Shown: piece after piece, positions 1 through 7,174 of the stretch
How positions within the stretch are numbered: the first letter of the stretch is position 1
Layout: the number at the start of each line of letters is the position of its first letter
NCBI GenBank assembly: GCA_030531435.1
Contig: JAUNNN010000005.1
Coordinates: forward strand, 1 to 63,385
Origin: Lachnospiraceae bacterium
GTDB taxonomy: Bacteria; Bacillota; Clostridia; Lachnospirales; Lachnospiraceae
Direction: 5' to 3'
DNA: 63,385 nucleotides
Notes under the pieces: model-generated
Told to the model about the DNA's origin: nothing
Databases searched by the model: none
What the model saw: only the letters and a program-made list of their open reading frames with translations
Made by a program: the position numbers and the translations under genes

Positions 1-219
1 TATCTGCTTTTTCAAGTCTGATACGGACATTGCACCATCTGAAACTGTTTTAACAGTATAATATTGCTTTAATTTTTTGTCGTATGCTAATGCCGCATCA
101 CCAAAGTCCTCTAAATATTTATAAGGCTTTTTACCATTCCAGATAGGTTTCTCATTTTTTCCAGATTTGCTGACTTTATTAATATTTACGTTGTAATTGT
201 TCACATGAGAAATCGTCAT
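1..219 (-). CDS. Small unknown protein, C-terminus outside the window
   Basis: This is the last of three small genes that read leftward, and it runs off the left edge, so only the first 73 codons are visible. The ATG at 217-219 follows a strong GGGAGGAGAGG ribosome binding site. The visible protein is polar and rich in Asn, Lys and Tyr, begins MTISHVNNYNVNINK, and has no signal peptide or membrane segment. I do not recognise the family. The gene starts 21 bases after the neighbouring stop and is probably co-transcribed with the next two genes from the SigD-like promoter near 1080. Confidence 0.6.
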   Translation of the reverse strand, partial: MTISHVNNYNVNINKVSKSGKNEKPIWNGKKPYKYLEDFGDAALAYDKKLKQYYTVKTVSDGAMSVSDLKKQI

Positions 220-240
220 TCCTTACCTCTCCTCCCTTTT

Positions 241-564
241 TCAATTCATATATATACTTCCACCGTTTAATTCCATACTCACATCAAACCTTGGGATGGT
301 TTTGTTTATTCGTTTATAATCACAAACAGCTAAAAGCATCCTGCCTATATCATCAAGCTTCGTACCTGCTTCTGCTGACTTAATCTGACCCTTTAATAAC
401 TCTGGTACTCCCTCAATGTTTGATATAGAAAACACTCCATTCTCTGTTATCGGCATTGATACTTTACTAATATCAAAACTGATTCCTTGTTTTTCGAGAA
501 TATTTCCTATGTCTCTTTGAAGTTCATCTACAAACTGTGCTATTTGATATTCACTATCATTCAT
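241..564 (-). CDS. Small unknown protein (about 107 residues)
   Basis: The protein is soluble, has no obvious motif and has no signal peptide. I chose the ATG at 562-564 (MNDSEYQIAQ). A TTG at 589-591 would add nine residues but overlaps the upstream gene and has no better ribosome binding site; neither start has a strong one, which suggests translational coupling to the upstream stop (570-572), only five bases away. The N-terminal half looks helical (FVDELQRDIGNILEKQ). It is the middle gene of a three-gene cluster of unknown function. Confidence 0.55.
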   Translation of the reverse strand: MNDSEYQIAQFVDELQRDIGNILEKQGISFDISKVSMPITENGVFSISNIEGVPELLKGQIKSAEAGTKLDDIGRMLLAVCDYKRINKTIPRFDVSMELNGGSIYMN

Positions 565-569
565 AGCTT

Positions 570-968
570 TTACATTTTCTGAATTATGCAAATAACTGTT
601 GAACTATGATCATCTTTACCAAGACAACCCACTGTATATTGTTTTACATACTCGTAAATCTGTTTTTTTACATCGTCTTCATCTATCTCTCCAGAATAGA
701 AGTCCTTCATTAAAGAAGCAGTAGCGTAGAATAAGAAATCTTTTTCCGCACCAGGAATCCCTGCATCTCCGATAGCCCTTAATTTTGATTTATCATAAGT
801 TTCAGATACATAAGATTCAGTAATCTGAGCAAAACTAACTCTTTCATAGCTATCAAGATTTTTCCCTGAGACTTTTAGGTTTGCTGTTTCTTCATGATAT
901 TCTTCATAATTAAGTCCTTGGTAAATGTTTGTTTTTCCATATCCACTGCTATATTTCGAAATTTCCAT
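570..968 (-). CDS. Small unknown protein (132 residues), first gene of a three-gene cluster
   Basis: I do not recognise this protein. The open frame extends to 1025, but the ATG at 966-968 (MEISKYSSGYGKTNIYQ) is the better start because AAGGA lies nine bases before it, while the upstream ATG has its only purine-rich stretch directly against it. The N-terminus is rich in Tyr, Ser and Gly; the rest is polar and probably helical, with no signal peptide or membrane segment. It is the promoter-proximal gene, preceded by a leader of about 100 bases with a long hairpin and several AAGGA motifs. Confidence 0.6.
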   Translation of the reverse strand: MEISKYSSGYGKTNIYQGLNYEEYHEETANLKVSGKNLDSYERVSFAQITESYVSETYDKSKLRAIGDAGIPGAEKDFLFYATASLMKDFYSGEIDEDDVKKQIYEYVKQYTVGCLGKDDHSSTVICIIQKM

Positions 969-1005
969 AATAATCGTCCTTATTATTTTTCTAATAACAG
1001 ATAAA

Positions 1006-1046
1006 GCGACCCTTGAATCATTCATTCCTTTGATTCAAAAAGTCGC
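1006..1046 (-). promoter_or_regulatory. Leader hairpin with AAGGA in its loop
   Basis: In the untranslated leader of the 570-968 gene, GCGAC plus TTGAATCA at 1006-1020 pairs with TGATTCAA plus GTCGC at 1031-1046, with a small internal bulge. On the minus-strand RNA the loop reads AAAGGAAUGAA. Three more AAGGA motifs occur in the same leader: near 1066, near 1052, and the ribosome binding site near 980. This arrangement resembles CsrA-bound leaders, where one site is in a hairpin loop and another covers the ribosome binding site. It is not followed by a clear U-run, so it is unlikely to be a terminator. The regulatory role is inferred. Confidence 0.5.
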
Positions 1047-1076
1047 TGTCCTTAGCTTTCATATCCTTTGATATTC

Positions 1077-1104
1077 ATATCGGTTTAACATTGTATTTTT
1101 TTTA
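1077..1104 (-). promoter_or_regulatory. Candidate SigD (FliA-type) promoter
   Basis: On the minus strand TAAA (1101-1104) is followed by 17 bases and then CCGATAT (1077-1083). CCGATAT is the full SigD -10 core; the base before it is A instead of the usual G. Known SigD promoters have TAAA about 15 bases before GCCGATAT, so the spacing here is one base long, although the poly-A run allows an AAAA at the usual distance. No equally good housekeeping promoter is visible in front of the three small genes. Confidence 0.5.
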
Positions 1105-1145
1105 CTAAATATCAAAATTGGAACATATTATTCAATTTTGGAAAC

Positions 1146-1176
1146 AAAAAAAGAGCCTACCCTCGCGGATAGGCCC
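1146..1176 (-). terminator. Intrinsic terminator, minus strand
   Basis: GCCTA and TAGGC at 1155-1174 form a stem with further C-G pairs and a TCGC loop. On the minus strand it is followed by TCTTTTTTTG, so it ends transcripts arriving from the tRNA side. GAAACAAA at 1141-1148 and TTTGTTTC at 1187-1194 could extend the base of the structure. Confidence 0.7.
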
Positions 1177-1257
1177 ACGTGCTGCATTTGTTTCTCCTTT
1201 CCAAACAAATACTAATTAATCTGCAATTTTACAAGGTTTGAAGTTTATTTCCTTTCT

Positions 1258-1274
1258 GAGACACGGGGGATTCG
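1258..1274 (-). repeat. Copy of the tRNA-Lys 3' end
   Basis: These 17 bases are identical to 1423-1439, the acceptor and T-arm end of the tRNA-Lys gene, in the same orientation. The rest of the tRNA is absent. Such copies arise when an element inserts into the 3' end of a tRNA gene, or by local duplication. The flanking base runs also resemble each other (TTTCT before both copies). Confidence 0.65.
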
Positions 1275-1372
1275 CGAGCCACGTCGGAAAAATGATCCAA
1301 AGGGATCATTTTTGCCTTCGCATGCCATCGCTTTTGCTCTGCATGCTCGGCAGCCTCCTTTTCGAATCCCCC
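1265..1372. repeat. Small palindromic element with 10-bp terminal inverted repeats
   Basis: GGGGGATTCG at 1265-1274 is exactly inverted as CGAATCCCCC at 1363-1372, bounding 108 bases. Inside are a strong 11-bp hairpin at 1288-1313 (AAAAATGATCC with GGATCATTTTT, able to terminate in both directions) and a second inverted pair built from CATGC and GCATG. On the minus strand it contains AAGGAGG followed by ATG and about a dozen codons, which I do not think are a gene. The design is that of a small non-autonomous or REP-like repeat. The rest of 1047-1421 holds only the promoter and terminators listed separately. Confidence 0.55.
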
Positions 1373-1384
1373 TTTAGAAGAAAC

Positions 1385-1414
1385 AAAAAAGGCACTGCAT
1401 TGCAGTACCTTTTC
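1385..1414 (-). terminator. Terminator of the tRNA operon
   Basis: GGTACTGCA and TGCAGTGCC (minus strand) form a hairpin followed by TTTTTTG. It lies just after the tRNA-Lys 3' end. The A-run on the other side means it could also work on the plus strand. Confidence 0.75.
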
Positions 1415-1421
1415 TGTTTCT

Positions 1422-1494
1422 TGAGACACGGGGGATTCGAACCCCCGACAACTTGATTAAAAGTCAAGTGCTCTACCAACTGAGCTAGTATCCC
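1422..1494 (-). tRNA. tRNA-Lys (anticodon TTT)
   Basis: A cloverleaf can be drawn: acceptor GGGATAC pairs with GTGTCTC, the anticodon loop is CTTTTAA, and the T-loop is TTCGAAT. The discriminator is A and CCA is not encoded. It is the last gene of a five-tRNA operon, 53 bases after tRNA-Gln. Its 3' end is copied at 1258-1274. Confidence 0.95.
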
Positions 1495-1547
1495 ATATTG
1501 TAAGGAGAACTCCATTATCAGGAAATCTCATCACTATTATTTCCAAG

Positions 1548-1619
1548 CAGGGCTAGCTGGATTCGAACCAGCGAATGCAGGGATCAAAACCCTGTGCCTT
1601 ACCGCTTGGCGATAGCCCT
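1548..1619 (-). tRNA. tRNA-Gln (anticodon TTG)
   Basis: The acceptor AGGGCTA pairs perfectly with TAGCCCT, the anticodon stem is CAGGG/CCCTG with loop TTTTGAT, and the discriminator is G. CCA is not encoded. It is the fourth gene of the tRNA operon. Confidence 0.95.
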
Positions 1620-1652
1620 ATAATCAGGGGCATCCAGACACCCAACTTAAAG

Positions 1653-1727
<75 letters not shown>

Positions 1728-1817
1728 ATAAAAATTTTGCCGGGGCCTACGTTCATACGCTTGCTCCAGCCGTCATATATAACTTTGTCACACTTTAGTG
1801 GACTCTCTATGACTAAT

Positions 1818-1891
<74 letters not shown>

Positions 1892-1905
1892 ATAATAAGA
1901 AAAAA

Positions 1906-1980
<75 letters not shown>

Positions 1981-2012
1981 GTTTTATGTTCTATCTCGAA
2001 CACGCAAAAAAG

Positions 2013-2041
2013 ATTATATATTATGGCACTATGAATGTCAA
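2013..2041 (-). promoter_or_regulatory. Consensus promoter of the tRNA operon
   Basis: TTGACA (2036-2041) and TATAAT (2013-2018) are both perfect and are separated by 17 bases. This is the strongest housekeeping promoter in the window and it drives the Pro-Arg-His-Gln-Lys tRNA operon. Confidence 0.9.
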
Positions 2042-2120
2042 CAGAATTTATATCTTTTTTTATTATTTTTTGTATTTATTTTCATGCAAGCATAAATCTT
2101 TATTTTCTCATCACGATAAT

Positions 2121-2155
2121 AAAAAAATGCCATAACCCTTACCAGAATTATGACA
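2121..2155 (-). terminator. Terminator after the GGDEF gene
   Basis: On the minus strand TGTCATAA pairs with TTATGGCA (one G-U pair), followed directly by seven T. It lies 29 bases past the stop of the GGDEF gene. Confidence 0.7.
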
Positions 2156-2183
2156 CTTATCTCTTCGTGAAATCTCTTGTATA

Positions 2184-3266
2184 CTAAAATACTACTCTGT
2201 CTCTTCCAGCTTCCTTACCCATATAAAGCTTCTGGTCAGCCTTTGAAACAGTCTTCTCTACGCCTTCGCGCTCATCATACTCTTCTATACCAAATGTCAT
2301 AGTAACCTTAATATCAGTTCCATTGTATGAGAACTCATATTTTTCAATTAAATGAAGAAGCTTGTTCATCTGTTCAAATGCATGATCACCATTTATTCCT
2401 TCAAATGAGAACAGGAATTCTTCTCCACCCCATCTAGCAACCATACCTTTGTCACGCATAAATTCTTTCATAATTTTTGCGAGAGTCTCAAGTACATAGT
2501 CACCAGCTTCATGACCATAGGTATCATTTATCTTCTTAAAGAAATCAATATCACCAATTCCTAATGTAAGAATCAAATTATTATCTGGAGTATCCTCAAT
2601 ATAATCTTCAATATGCTTAAACATTCCTCTTCTGTTCTGAAGCTTTGTGAGAGGATCTGTAGTAGCAATCATTTCAAGCTTCCTTGAATACTGCATTATC
2701 TTTGTTTCTGATGCAGAGAACTTCAACATAAAGAAGTAAGCAAATAATGAAACCTTAGCCATTATATAAACTGTATTGGCTGATACAAGCAAGATACCTC
2801 CATTGCTTGATAAATCAAGAAGAGAACCATTCTCCATAACGTAAAGCACCAGTGAAAGTGCAACTATACCGCTGATTACAACTGATACTACTCTATATAA
2901 AGATGTTTCAGATGATTTATAAAAGAATAAAAGAATAACGATAAAGAGCTGTATATGATACATTGGAACTACGCCAAGACTCAATGTGAAATATATAGAG
3001 TTTAGCGTCATAACCAAGAAATACGCTACTACAAGAGCGTGCATCTTTACATGATATGATGTGTACAGAACTATAACAAACATTAGTAGGAATGCAAATG
3101 CATGAATCCCATACACAAAATTATAGTTCTTAGACATAAGGGCAACATTAATAATAGTGAAAAGAATGTCCACTAAACAAATCACTCTGACAAGAACCGC
3201 TGTTTCCTTCGGTTCGTTCTCTTCTTTTATTTCACTATTGATTAGATTTCTAATCTTATTTAACAC
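2184..3266 (-). CDS. Membrane diguanylate cyclase (GGDEF domain)
   Basis: The protein makes cyclic-di-GMP from two GTP at the inner face of the membrane. The first 185 residues hold about six hydrophobic segments; residues 190-360 are a GGDEF domain with a D-x-D-F-F-K-K-I-N-D metal and substrate region and an active-site loop reading GGEEF, an accepted active variant. The inhibitory I-site position reads RDKG instead of RxxD, so product inhibition may be weak. The start is GTG at 3264-3266, with GAGGG five bases upstream. It stands alone, with its own terminator. I see no recognisable sensory domain beyond the membrane segments. Confidence 0.88.
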   Translation of the reverse strand: MLNKIRNLINSEIKEENEPKETAVLVRVICLVDILFTIINVALMSKNYNFVYGIHAFAFLLMFVIVLYTSYHVKMHALVVAYFLVMTLNSIYFTLSLGVVPMYHIQLFIVILLFFYKSSETSLYRVVSVVISGIVALSLVLYVMENGSLLDLSSNGGILLVSANTVYIMAKVSLFAYFFMLKFSASETKIMQYSRKLEMIATTDPLTKLQNRRGMFKHIEDYIEDTPDNNLILTLGIGDIDFFKKINDTYGHEAGDYVLETLAKIMKEFMRDKGMVARWGGEEFLFSFEGINGDHAFEQMNKLLHLIEKYEFSYNGTDIKVTMTFGIEEYDEREGVEKTVSKADQKLYMGKEAGRDRVVF

Positions 3267-3338
3267 GGTAACCCTCTTTTTGTCTAAAAAATATAGATAT
3301 CACTATATTACCACATTTTTGACAAAAAAACATCTTTT

Positions 3339-3818
3339 TTAAAGATATTTAATCTCCGTTTCAATCAGGTCATCTTCATCAATTGTCATCACTGCGTATG
3401 TAGGAATTCGTTTTTCTTGTCTTGGATATGTAAGGCTGCCTGGATTGATAAATGTAACCCCATCCACTTCATCAATAAACGGGACATGGGTATGTCCAAA
3501 CATCACTATGTCAGCATCATTCTCAAGTGCCTTGTATAATAGATTGTTAATACCATAATACACCCCGTCTCTATGTCCATGGGTCAATAAGACAGTGTGA
3601 TCTTTTATTCTAAAAATATCATTTGGTTTTAAGTTGTAAAAATAGTCGTTATTACCTGCAACCGCTGCAACAGGGCAGTCAACTAAAGATTGCAAATCGC
3701 TTATATCTCTTTCCAAATCTCCACAGTGTATAAGCATATCAAATGGTTTCTCTATCTCAATCACTTTATGAAGATTTGTCTCATAACCATGAGTATCACT
3801 AACAATAAGAACTTTCAT
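3339..3818 (-). CDS. YfcE/MJ0936-type metallophosphoesterase
   Basis: This is a small calcineurin-like phosphodiesterase of 159 residues. The metal-binding motifs are all visible: SDTHG near residue 7, HCGD near 31, GNND near 55, HGH near 80 and GHTH near 107. Relatives hydrolyse phosphodiester bonds in artificial substrates, and the natural substrate is mostly unknown. Its start overlaps the rdgB stop by one base, so the two are translationally coupled; this pairing is common and suggests a nucleotide-cleaning role. Confidence 0.88.
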   Translation of the reverse strand: MKVLIVSDTHGYETNLHKVIEIEKPFDMLIHCGDLERDISDLQSLVDCPVAAVAGNNDYFYNLKPNDIFRIKDHTVLLTHGHRDGVYYGINNLLYKALENDADIVMFGHTHVPFIDEVDGVTFINPGSLTYPRQEKRIPTYAVMTIDEDDLIETEIKYL

Positions 3819-4414
3819 TAAAGAACTCCTAGTTCAATAAGTCTGTCTCTCATAAGTCTTAAAGCTTTTCCTCTATGACTTATTTCGTTTTTCTCTTCCT
3901 CTGTGATTTCTGCTGAAGTACATCCTCTATCAGGTAAATAAAAAATAGGGTCAAATCCGAATCCATTACAACCAGCAATTTCATGGGCTATTCTGCCTTC
4001 AAATGTTGCTCTTACAGTTTCAACTCTACCATCTGGAAATGCTGCCGCAATAGCACACACAAATCTTGCTGTACGCTTCTCATCAGGAACGCCCTCAAGA
4101 CGACGAAGAAAATCTGCATTCTTTATATCATAAGATGTATCATGACCAAGATATCTTGCAGAATGTATTCCTGGCTCTTTATTCAAATAATCAATTTCAA
4201 TTCCAGAGTCATCAGCAAGCGTAAGCTCCCCCGTTATTTCCATAACAGCTTTTGCTTTAATGATGGCATTTTCCTCATATGTTGTGCCATTTTCTTCTAT
4301 ATCGATATCGACTCCTGCCTCTTTCATTGGAATAATTTCAGCATCAAGACCAGCAAGAATATTTCTTATTTCATTAATCTTTCCTTTATTGCCTGTTGCA
4401 AATATTATTTTCAT
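3818..4414 (-). CDS. rdgB: XTP/dITP diphosphatase (RdgB/HAM1)
   Basis: The enzyme hydrolyses dITP, ITP and XTP to the monophosphate plus pyrophosphate and so keeps deaminated purines out of DNA and RNA. At 198 residues it has the usual length. Typical motifs are ATGNKGKINEI near residue 5, ADDSGIEID near 67, and GFGFDPIFY with SHRGKAL near the C-terminus. It sits 25 bases after the RNA methyltransferase stop and overlaps the phosphoesterase by one base. Confidence 0.93.
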   Translation of the reverse strand: MKIIFATGNKGKINEIRNILAGLDAEIIPMKEAGVDIDIEENGTTYEENAIIKAKAVMEITGELTLADDSGIEIDYLNKEPGIHSARYLGHDTSYDIKNADFLRRLEGVPDEKRTARFVCAIAAAFPDGRVETVRATFEGRIAHEIAGCNGFGFDPIFYLPDRGCTSAEITEEEKNEISHRGKALRLMRDRLIELGVL

Positions 4415-4439
4415 ATTGATTCCTCTGTTTTGCTATTAT

Positions 4440-5594
4440 TTACTCAGAAACATTCTGTCTCTTTGGTGGCTTTGGCCCCAAAAACTGGTAGTAATATGTT
4501 TTCATCATACCATTATAAATCTTGCGATTTTTATCAGCTTTTCTTCCCATGTATTTCTCAACATCAGTGTATGCCGTAATAAGGTATGCAGAAAAACTGT
4601 CAAGCCTCTTAAATGCATCTGCAAGCTGTGTATATAACTCTGGAAGCATCTCCTTTTCACCAATTCTTTCACCATATGGCGGATTAGAAATAATGAATCC
4701 GTACTTCTTTTTGTGATTAAGTTCAGCTACTGGTCTTTTTTGGAAATGAATCAGTTTATCAACACCAGCCAGCTCTGCATTCTGCTTTGCACACTTAATG
4801 ATATCACCATCTATATCATAGCCTTGTATATCTGTTTCCACGTTAAGATTTACGAGGTCATTAGCTTCGTCCATTACATCATACCAATACTTACGTTTGA
4901 TAAGATTTGCCCAGTTTTCAGATAAAAACTCACGATTCATTCCTGTCGCAATGTTTGCAGCCATCATAGCTGCTTCTATCGGAATAGTTCCGCTACCGCA
5001 AAATGGATCAATTAATATTCTGTCTTTTCGCCATGGGGTCAGCATAATCATAGCTGCAGCAAGGTTTTCCGCAACTGGTGCTTTACTAACAAGCTTCCTG
5101 TATCCTCTTTTATGAAGGGATTCTCCTGTAGTATCAAGTCCAATTGTTACTTCATCTTTTCTGATAAACACTCTAAACGGATATGATGCACCAGACTCTT
5201 CAAACCATTCAATTCCATATGTCTTCTGTAGACTTTTTACCATAGCTTTTTTAATAATAGATTGAATATCTGATGGCGAAAAAAGCTTACTGTTAACACT
5301 GGCAGCTTTTGCTACCCAGAATTTTCCATCCTTTGGAATATACATTGACCAATCAATTTTTTCAGTCTCATCAAATAACTGTTCAAAGGATGTGGCATAA
5401 AAACTTGCACACTTAATGAGAACACGTTCTGCAGTGCGTAAAAAAACATTACTTCTGCATATCGCATCCTCATCACCTGTAAAATGTACTTTACCGTCTT
5501 CGACCTTGACTATATCATAGCCAAGGTCGATTATTTCTCTTTTTAATACAGCTTCCATACCGAAATGGCATGGTGCGATTAATTCATATATCAT
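4440..5594 (-). CDS. THUMP-domain RNA methyltransferase (YpsC/RlmL-like)
   Basis: This is a 384-residue class I SAM-dependent N2-guanine methyltransferase, probably acting on 23S rRNA. Residues 50-155 form a THUMP RNA-binding domain and residues 165-380 the methyltransferase, with the FCGSGTIPIEAAM SAM loop and the NPPYGERIG catalytic motif typical of N-methylation of a base. The start overlaps the malic enzyme stop by one base (TAATG), so it is co-translated with an unrelated metabolic gene. The exact target position cannot be read from sequence. Confidence 0.87.
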   Translation of the reverse strand: MIYELIAPCHFGMEAVLKREIIDLGYDIVKVEDGKVHFTGDEDAICRSNVFLRTAERVLIKCASFYATSFEQLFDETEKIDWSMYIPKDGKFWVAKAASVNSKLFSPSDIQSIIKKAMVKSLQKTYGIEWFEESGASYPFRVFIRKDEVTIGLDTTGESLHKRGYRKLVSKAPVAENLAAAMIMLTPWRKDRILIDPFCGSGTIPIEAAMMAANIATGMNREFLSENWANLIKRKYWYDVMDEANDLVNLNVETDIQGYDIDGDIIKCAKQNAELAGVDKLIHFQKRPVAELNHKKKYGFIISNPPYGERIGEKEMLPELYTQLADAFKRLDSFSAYLITAYTDVEKYMGRKADKNRKIYNGMMKTYYYQFLGPKPPKRQNVSE

Positions 5595-6766
5595 TAGATT
5601 CTTGCTACACCTGTCTTCTTTGCAGCCTCTGCTACAGCCTTTGCAACTGCCTTTGTAACTTCAGGATTAAATGAATCTGGAATTATATAGTCTGGCTTTA
5701 ATTCATCATCAGAAATAATTCCAGCAATTGCATATGCAGCAGCTAATTTCATTTCATCATTAATATCACTTGCTCTAACATCAAGAGCGCCTCTGAATAT
5801 TCCAGGGAATGCTAGCACATTATTAATCTGGTTAGGGAAATCTGATCTACCAGTTCCCATAACAGCAACCCCAGCCTCTTTTGCAAGGTCAGGCATAATT
5901 TCTGGAACAGGATTAGCCATCGCAAGAACAATAGGATCCTTTGCCATTGTCTGAACCATTTCTTTTGTTAAAACGCCTGGTGCTGAAACACCGATAAACA
6001 CATCTGCTCCCTTAAGAACATCTGCAAGCTGTCCCTGTTTTTTGTTAAGGTTAGAAACCTTTGCCATTTCTTCTTTAACAGGATTAAGGTTATCTCTTCC
6101 CTCGTAAATTGCACCCTTTGTATCACAAAGAACTACATTCTTGAGTCCTGTCTTCATAAGAAGCTTTGTAATAGCAATACCTGCTGCACCTGAGCCATTA
6201 ACTACTACTTCAATATCTTCAATTTTCTTATTTACAAGCTTAAGAGCATTAATCATAGCTGATAAAACAACTACTGCTGTTCCGTGCTGATCATCATGGA
6301 AAATAGGAATATCGCAACGTTCCTTAAGCTTCTTTTCGATTTCAAAACATCTTGGAGCTGCAATATCCTCAAGGTTAACGCCACCAAATGATCCAGCAAG
6401 TAAAGCTACTGTATTAACAATTTCATCAACATCTTTTGAACGAACGCAGAGAGGAAATGCATCAACATCGCCAAATCTCTTAAATAATACACACTTACCT
6501 TCCATAACTGGCATTCCAGCTTCAGGTCCGATATCTCCAAGGCCTAAAACAGCTGTGCCATCAGTTACAACAGCTACCAAATTTCCACGGCGTGTGTATT
6601 TATATGATAAATCAACATCGTCTGAAATCTTAAGACATGGTTCTGCAACACCTGGAGTATAGGCAACAGAAAGATCATCCATGTTGTTTACTTCGCAACG
6701 AAGTCCAAGTTCAATTTTACCATTCCATTCTTCATGCTTTTTTAAAGCGAATTCTTTTTTATCCAT
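5594..6766 (-). CDS. Malic enzyme, short bacterial form
   Basis: The enzyme oxidatively decarboxylates L-malate to pyruvate and CO2 with NAD or NADP. At 390 residues it is the short form. Visible are AYTPGVAEPC (tyrosine acid near residue 36), TDGTAVLGLGDIGPEAG, FHDDQHGTAVV (metal ligands) and a Rossmann loop GSGAAG near 193. The ATG follows AAAGGAG. A TGnTAAAAT extended -10 lies about 80 bases upstream, so it has its own promoter downstream of the candidate small RNA. Cofactor preference is not evident. Confidence 0.92.
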   Translation of the reverse strand: MDKKEFALKKHEEWNGKIELGLRCEVNNMDDLSVAYTPGVAEPCLKISDDVDLSYKYTRRGNLVAVVTDGTAVLGLGDIGPEAGMPVMEGKCVLFKRFGDVDAFPLCVRSKDVDEIVNTVALLAGSFGGVNLEDIAAPRCFEIEKKLKERCDIPIFHDDQHGTAVVVLSAMINALKLVNKKIEDIEVVVNGSGAAGIAITKLLMKTGLKNVVLCDTKGAIYEGRDNLNPVKEEMAKVSNLNKKQGQLADVLKGADVFIGVSAPGVLTKEMVQTMAKDPIVLAMANPVPEIMPDLAKEAGVAVMGTGRSDFPNQINNVLAFPGIFRGALDVRASDINDEMKLAAAYAIAGIISDDELKPDYIIPDSFNPEVTKAVAKAVAEAAKKTGVARI

Positions 6767-6843
6767 TTTAGGCTCCTTTTTATAAAATCATTGCGGCTTT
6801 GCACAAATGCAACTCACCACTTTTTAATCTGTTTTCTCGCAAT

Positions 6844-6852
6844 ATTTTATCA
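6844..6852 (-). promoter_or_regulatory. Extended -10 promoter of the malic enzyme gene
   Basis: On the minus strand the sequence is TGATAAAAT, an extended -10 (TGn plus TAAAAT). No good -35 is visible, which is acceptable with an extended -10. It lies between the candidate small RNA terminator and the malic enzyme start. Confidence 0.5.
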
Positions 6853-6893
6853 CATATTTAATTCTTGTAGTAGGAAATATTTATGATTTGTCG

Positions 6894-7004
6894 TAAAAAG
6901 TAAGGTAGCCCGACAGGGGAACTGGCGGGCTACGATGAGGGGAGTATAAATAATTAATAAGGGGTCGTAAATGAGAATCCTTGAAGGGTAGATTCTCGCT
7001 TACG
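6894..7004 (-). ncRNA. Candidate small RNA with C-rich single-stranded linker
   Basis: A strong promoter at 7011-7039 would start a minus-strand transcript at about 7003. The RNA would contain a 5' hairpin (6966-7004, 14-bp arms with a two-base mismatch), a single-stranded linker of about 30 bases holding CCCC and CUCCCC, and a 3' hairpin (6905-6933, eight perfect base pairs GTAGCCCG/CGGGCTAC) followed by a short U-run at 6895-6899. No reading frame of note is present. C-rich unpaired patches complementary to ribosome binding sites are typical of Firmicute regulatory small RNAs. It could instead be part of a long malic enzyme leader. Nothing else is seen in 6767-7174. Confidence 0.5.
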
Positions 7005-7010
7005 AAACTG

Positions 7011-7039
7011 ATTATATTACACAAATTTTGAAAAAACAA
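7011..7039 (-). promoter_or_regulatory. Promoter of the candidate small RNA
   Basis: TTGTTT (7034-7039), a 17-base spacer and a perfect TATAAT (7011-7016) lie on the minus strand, directly in front of the structured region and well away from any coding start. Confidence 0.65.
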
Positions 7040-7174
7040 GCGATTTTGAAAAATAGTATTTAACAAATTTGCTTTCACAAAATATTGTATAATTATTAAA
7101 CAAATCCGCCTTTCGGTTTACATAAATCTACCAATTCTACCTCAATTAGTTAACATAATTCTAATTACGGTCAC

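Noticed and set aside
1018..1062. A 14-codon frame (MKAKDSDFLNQRNE) in the leader of the small unknown genes
   Set aside because: The AAGGA before its ATG is only one base away, too close for a ribosome binding site. It overlaps the regulatory hairpin.
3983..4637. Two plus-strand frames opposite rdgB and the methyltransferase
   Set aside because: Antisense shadows with no ribosome binding site; the minus-strand genes have clear family motifs.
6894..7004. 6S RNA
   Set aside because: It is too short and has two separate hairpins instead of one long interrupted rod.
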